Below are positions 4,474 through 5,628 of a stretch of DNA of 5,628 nt, piece by piece (position 1 is the stretch's first letter; every line of letters begins with the position of its first letter). A model generated the notes under the pieces. That model searched no databases. It saw only the letters and a program-made list of their open reading frames with translations, and was not told the DNA's origin. Made by a program: the position numbers and the translations under genes. The DNA comes from Solirubrobacterales bacterium (lineage in GTDB: Bacteria > Actinomycetota > Thermoleophilia > Solirubrobacterales > Solirubrobacteraceae): assembly GCA_003151895.1 (NCBI GenBank), contig PLYX01000029.1:5231-10858 (forward strand), written 5' to 3'.

Positions 4474-5628
4474 TCAGCTTTGCTCGGGCACGACCTCACT
4501 CGACGCCACCGTCCCGCGCGGGCGCGCCACCTCCTCCAGAAACGCCTCCAGCGCGTCGATGCGCCGCTCCCAGGAGTACTCCCGCGCCGTCTCGATCCCG
4601 GCCCGCCCGACACGCTCGCGCAGCTCCGCGTCGCCCAGCAACCGCGCGAGCGCGGCGCTGACCGCGTCGCGGTCGGCCTCCGGCATCAGGCAGTTCTCAC
4701 CGTCCACGCAGAAGTCGCGGTTGCCGTGCGCGTCGGTGCACACCACCGCGCCGCCGGTCGCCATCGACTCGAGCGCCGGCAGGCAGAAGCCCTCGTGGGT
4801 GGAGGTCTGGACGAACACGGTGGCTTGGCTGAACAGCTCCCCCACCCGCTCGTCGGTGGGGGACCGCACGTAGCGCATGCCGGGGTCGGTGGCCAGCTCC
4901 GGCTCGATCCCGAACATGCACAGCTCGGGACGAGGCTCGGGCAATGCCCGCCATGCCTCGATCGTGAGCGGCAGGTTCTTCAGCGGGTTGCTGCGCCCCA
5001 GCGCCAGCACCATGTCTGTACGCCGCTCCACCTCCTCGCGCGGGCGAAAGCACTCCAGGTCGATTCCCGGCGGGATCAGCTCGGCGTCGAGGCCCAGCTC
5101 GCCCAGGCGCTCGCGGTTCCAGCCGGAGATCGTCATGTAGCGGAACTCCGGGCGGTAGGAGTCGATCACGGCGTGGCGAACCGACTCGTCGTCGGGGTAG
5201 TAGCTCGTCTCGATGTCCTGCACGAAGTACACAGGGATGCCTTTCAGCACGCTCGCGTACCACACCGGCATCGCCGTGTTCCACCACGTGGCCACCTTGA
5301 TCGCGTCGACGTCGGCAAGCGCATCCACCAGTTCGTCGTAGAACTCGAAGCTGTGCACCGGCACGCGCAACTCGAACCAGTCGGGCTGCTCCCCGAGCGT
5401 GTAGAGCGCCACCTCGTGCCCGCGGTCGAGCAGCCGGTTGAGGTGCTCGAAGACGTCGCGGTGCCCGCCGCCGATGCCGGTGCCCTCGGTGACGTACGCC
5501 ACGCGCAGCTTGCCGCCCGGCGCACGCACGTCGCGGGCGTCGAAGAACTCGCCCCAGCGCTCCCAGAAGACGCGCTGTGACTCGCGCTCGCGCTCGCCCA
5601 CGCCGGTGCCGCGCGTGACCGACTCGTG
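4474..5628 (-). CDS. Glycosyltransferase: GT4 domain preceded by the apparent tail of a GT2 domain (5' end cut by window)
   Basis: Transfers a sugar from a nucleotide-activated donor during assembly of a surface glycan, in the cytoplasm or at the inner membrane face. The frame is open to the right edge, giving 384 visible residues, so GTG 5601 need not be the start. Residues 40-375 are a GT-B fold enzyme. The N-terminal Rossmann half begins KLRVAYVTEGTGIGGG (40-55) and contains YFVQDIETSYYP (134-145), like GT4 rhamnosyltransferases of the WsaF type. The donor half has ALGRSNPLKN (209-218) and the E-x7-E motif EGFCLPALE (279-287). The first ~30 residues (HESVTRG at 1-7, FWERWGE at 21-27) do not belong to GT4 but resemble the end of actinobacterial GT2 enzymes (HHESxxRG ... 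F..RWG). The full protein is therefore probably a GT2-GT4 fusion. It lies upstream of hipB on the same strand, separated by 120 bp. GT4 is sure; the fusion and the sugar are inferred. Confidence 0.9.
   Translation of the reverse strand, partial: HESVTRGTGVGERERESQRVFWERWGEFFDARDVRAPGGKLRVAYVTEGTGIGGGHRDVFEHLNRLLDRGHEVALYTLGEQPDWFELRVPVHSFEFYDELVDALADVDAIKVATWWNTAMPVWYASVLKGIPVYFVQDIETSYYPDDESVRHAVIDSYRPEFRYMTISGWNRERLGELGLDAELIPPGIDLECFRPREEVERRTDMVLALGRSNPLKNLPLTIEAWRALPEPRPELCMFGIEPELATDPGMRYVRSPTDERVGELFSQATVFVQTSTHEGFCLPALESMATGGAVVCTDAHGNRDFCVDGENCLMPEADRDAVSAALARLLGDAELRERVGRAGIETAREYSWERRIDALEAFLEEVARPRGTVASSEVVPEQS
4511..4522. promoter_or_regulatory. Possible weak operator 4 inside the end of the glycosyltransferase gene
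   Basis: GTCCCGCGCGGG repeats 12 bp of operator 3 exactly, 58 bp further upstream. It is in coding sequence of very high GC, where such a palindrome can arise by chance, so the call is tentative. E. coli hipBA also has four operators, which makes the copy worth recording. Confidence 0.25.

Noticed and set aside
4378..5580. Plus-strand open frame of 400 codons opposite the glycosyltransferase
   Set aside because: The minus-strand frame encodes a clear GT4 enzyme. The plus-strand product is a His/Arg/Val-rich shadow and would start inside the hipB control region.
1..5628. CRISPR array, tRNA or rRNA genes, insertion sequence ends
   Set aside because: No regularly repeated direct repeats, no cloverleaf-like segments and no transposase-like frame with terminal inverted repeats were seen. 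Nearly all of the window is accounted for by five protein genes and one 120-bp control region.

Overview
This is a GC-rich, tightly packed stretch of bacterial chromosome. GC bias at third codon positions leaves long antisense shadow frames almost everywhere. Protein style and base composition suggest a high-GC actinobacterium, possibly of the Thermoleophilia/Solirubrobacter kind. That placement is an impression from sequence style, not a phylogenetic result. The window appears to lie inside a surface-polysaccharide (O-antigen-like or teichoic-acid-like glycan) locus.

Layout. On the + strand, positions 1-1696 carry an ABC glycan exporter: the C-terminal two-thirds of a Wzt/TagH-type ATPase (cut by the left edge), then its Wzm/TagG-type permease, joined by a GTGA stop/start overlap. 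Everything to the right is on the - strand and reads toward this pair. In transcription order these genes are a glycosyltransferase (cut by the right edge; visible part a GT4 domain preceded by what looks like the tail of a GT2 domain), a HipB-like repressor/antitoxin, a full-length HipA-like kinase toxin, and a SAM-dependent methyltransferase with an N-terminal zinc ribbon. hipB overlaps hipA by 20 bp, and hipA overlaps the methyltransferase by 4 bp (GTGA). The methyltransferase and the permease converge and share the palindrome CTAG as their two TAG stops, so the two convergent units have no spacer between them.

The only intergenic stretch of note is the 120 bp between the glycosyltransferase stop and the hipB start. 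It carries three related inverted repeats built on GTCCC(N4)GGGA(C), with centres 49 bp and 49 bp apart. A weaker fourth copy lies in the end of the glycosyltransferase gene. They look like HipB operators. The first overlaps a putative -10 box and the hipB start codon. The second sits inside a larger hairpin followed by a short T-run on the - strand, so it may double as the terminator of the glycosyltransferase transcript.

How the parts may work together: the exporter, glycosyltransferase and methyltransferase would build, modify and export a surface glycan. The hipBA module looks like an insertion into this locus that has captured the methyltransferase as the third gene of its autoregulated operon. 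Most of the genes belong to known families. The unusual elements are the operon fusion of a toxin-antitoxin pair with a glycan methyltransferase and the compact operator/terminator/start-codon arrangement that controls it.
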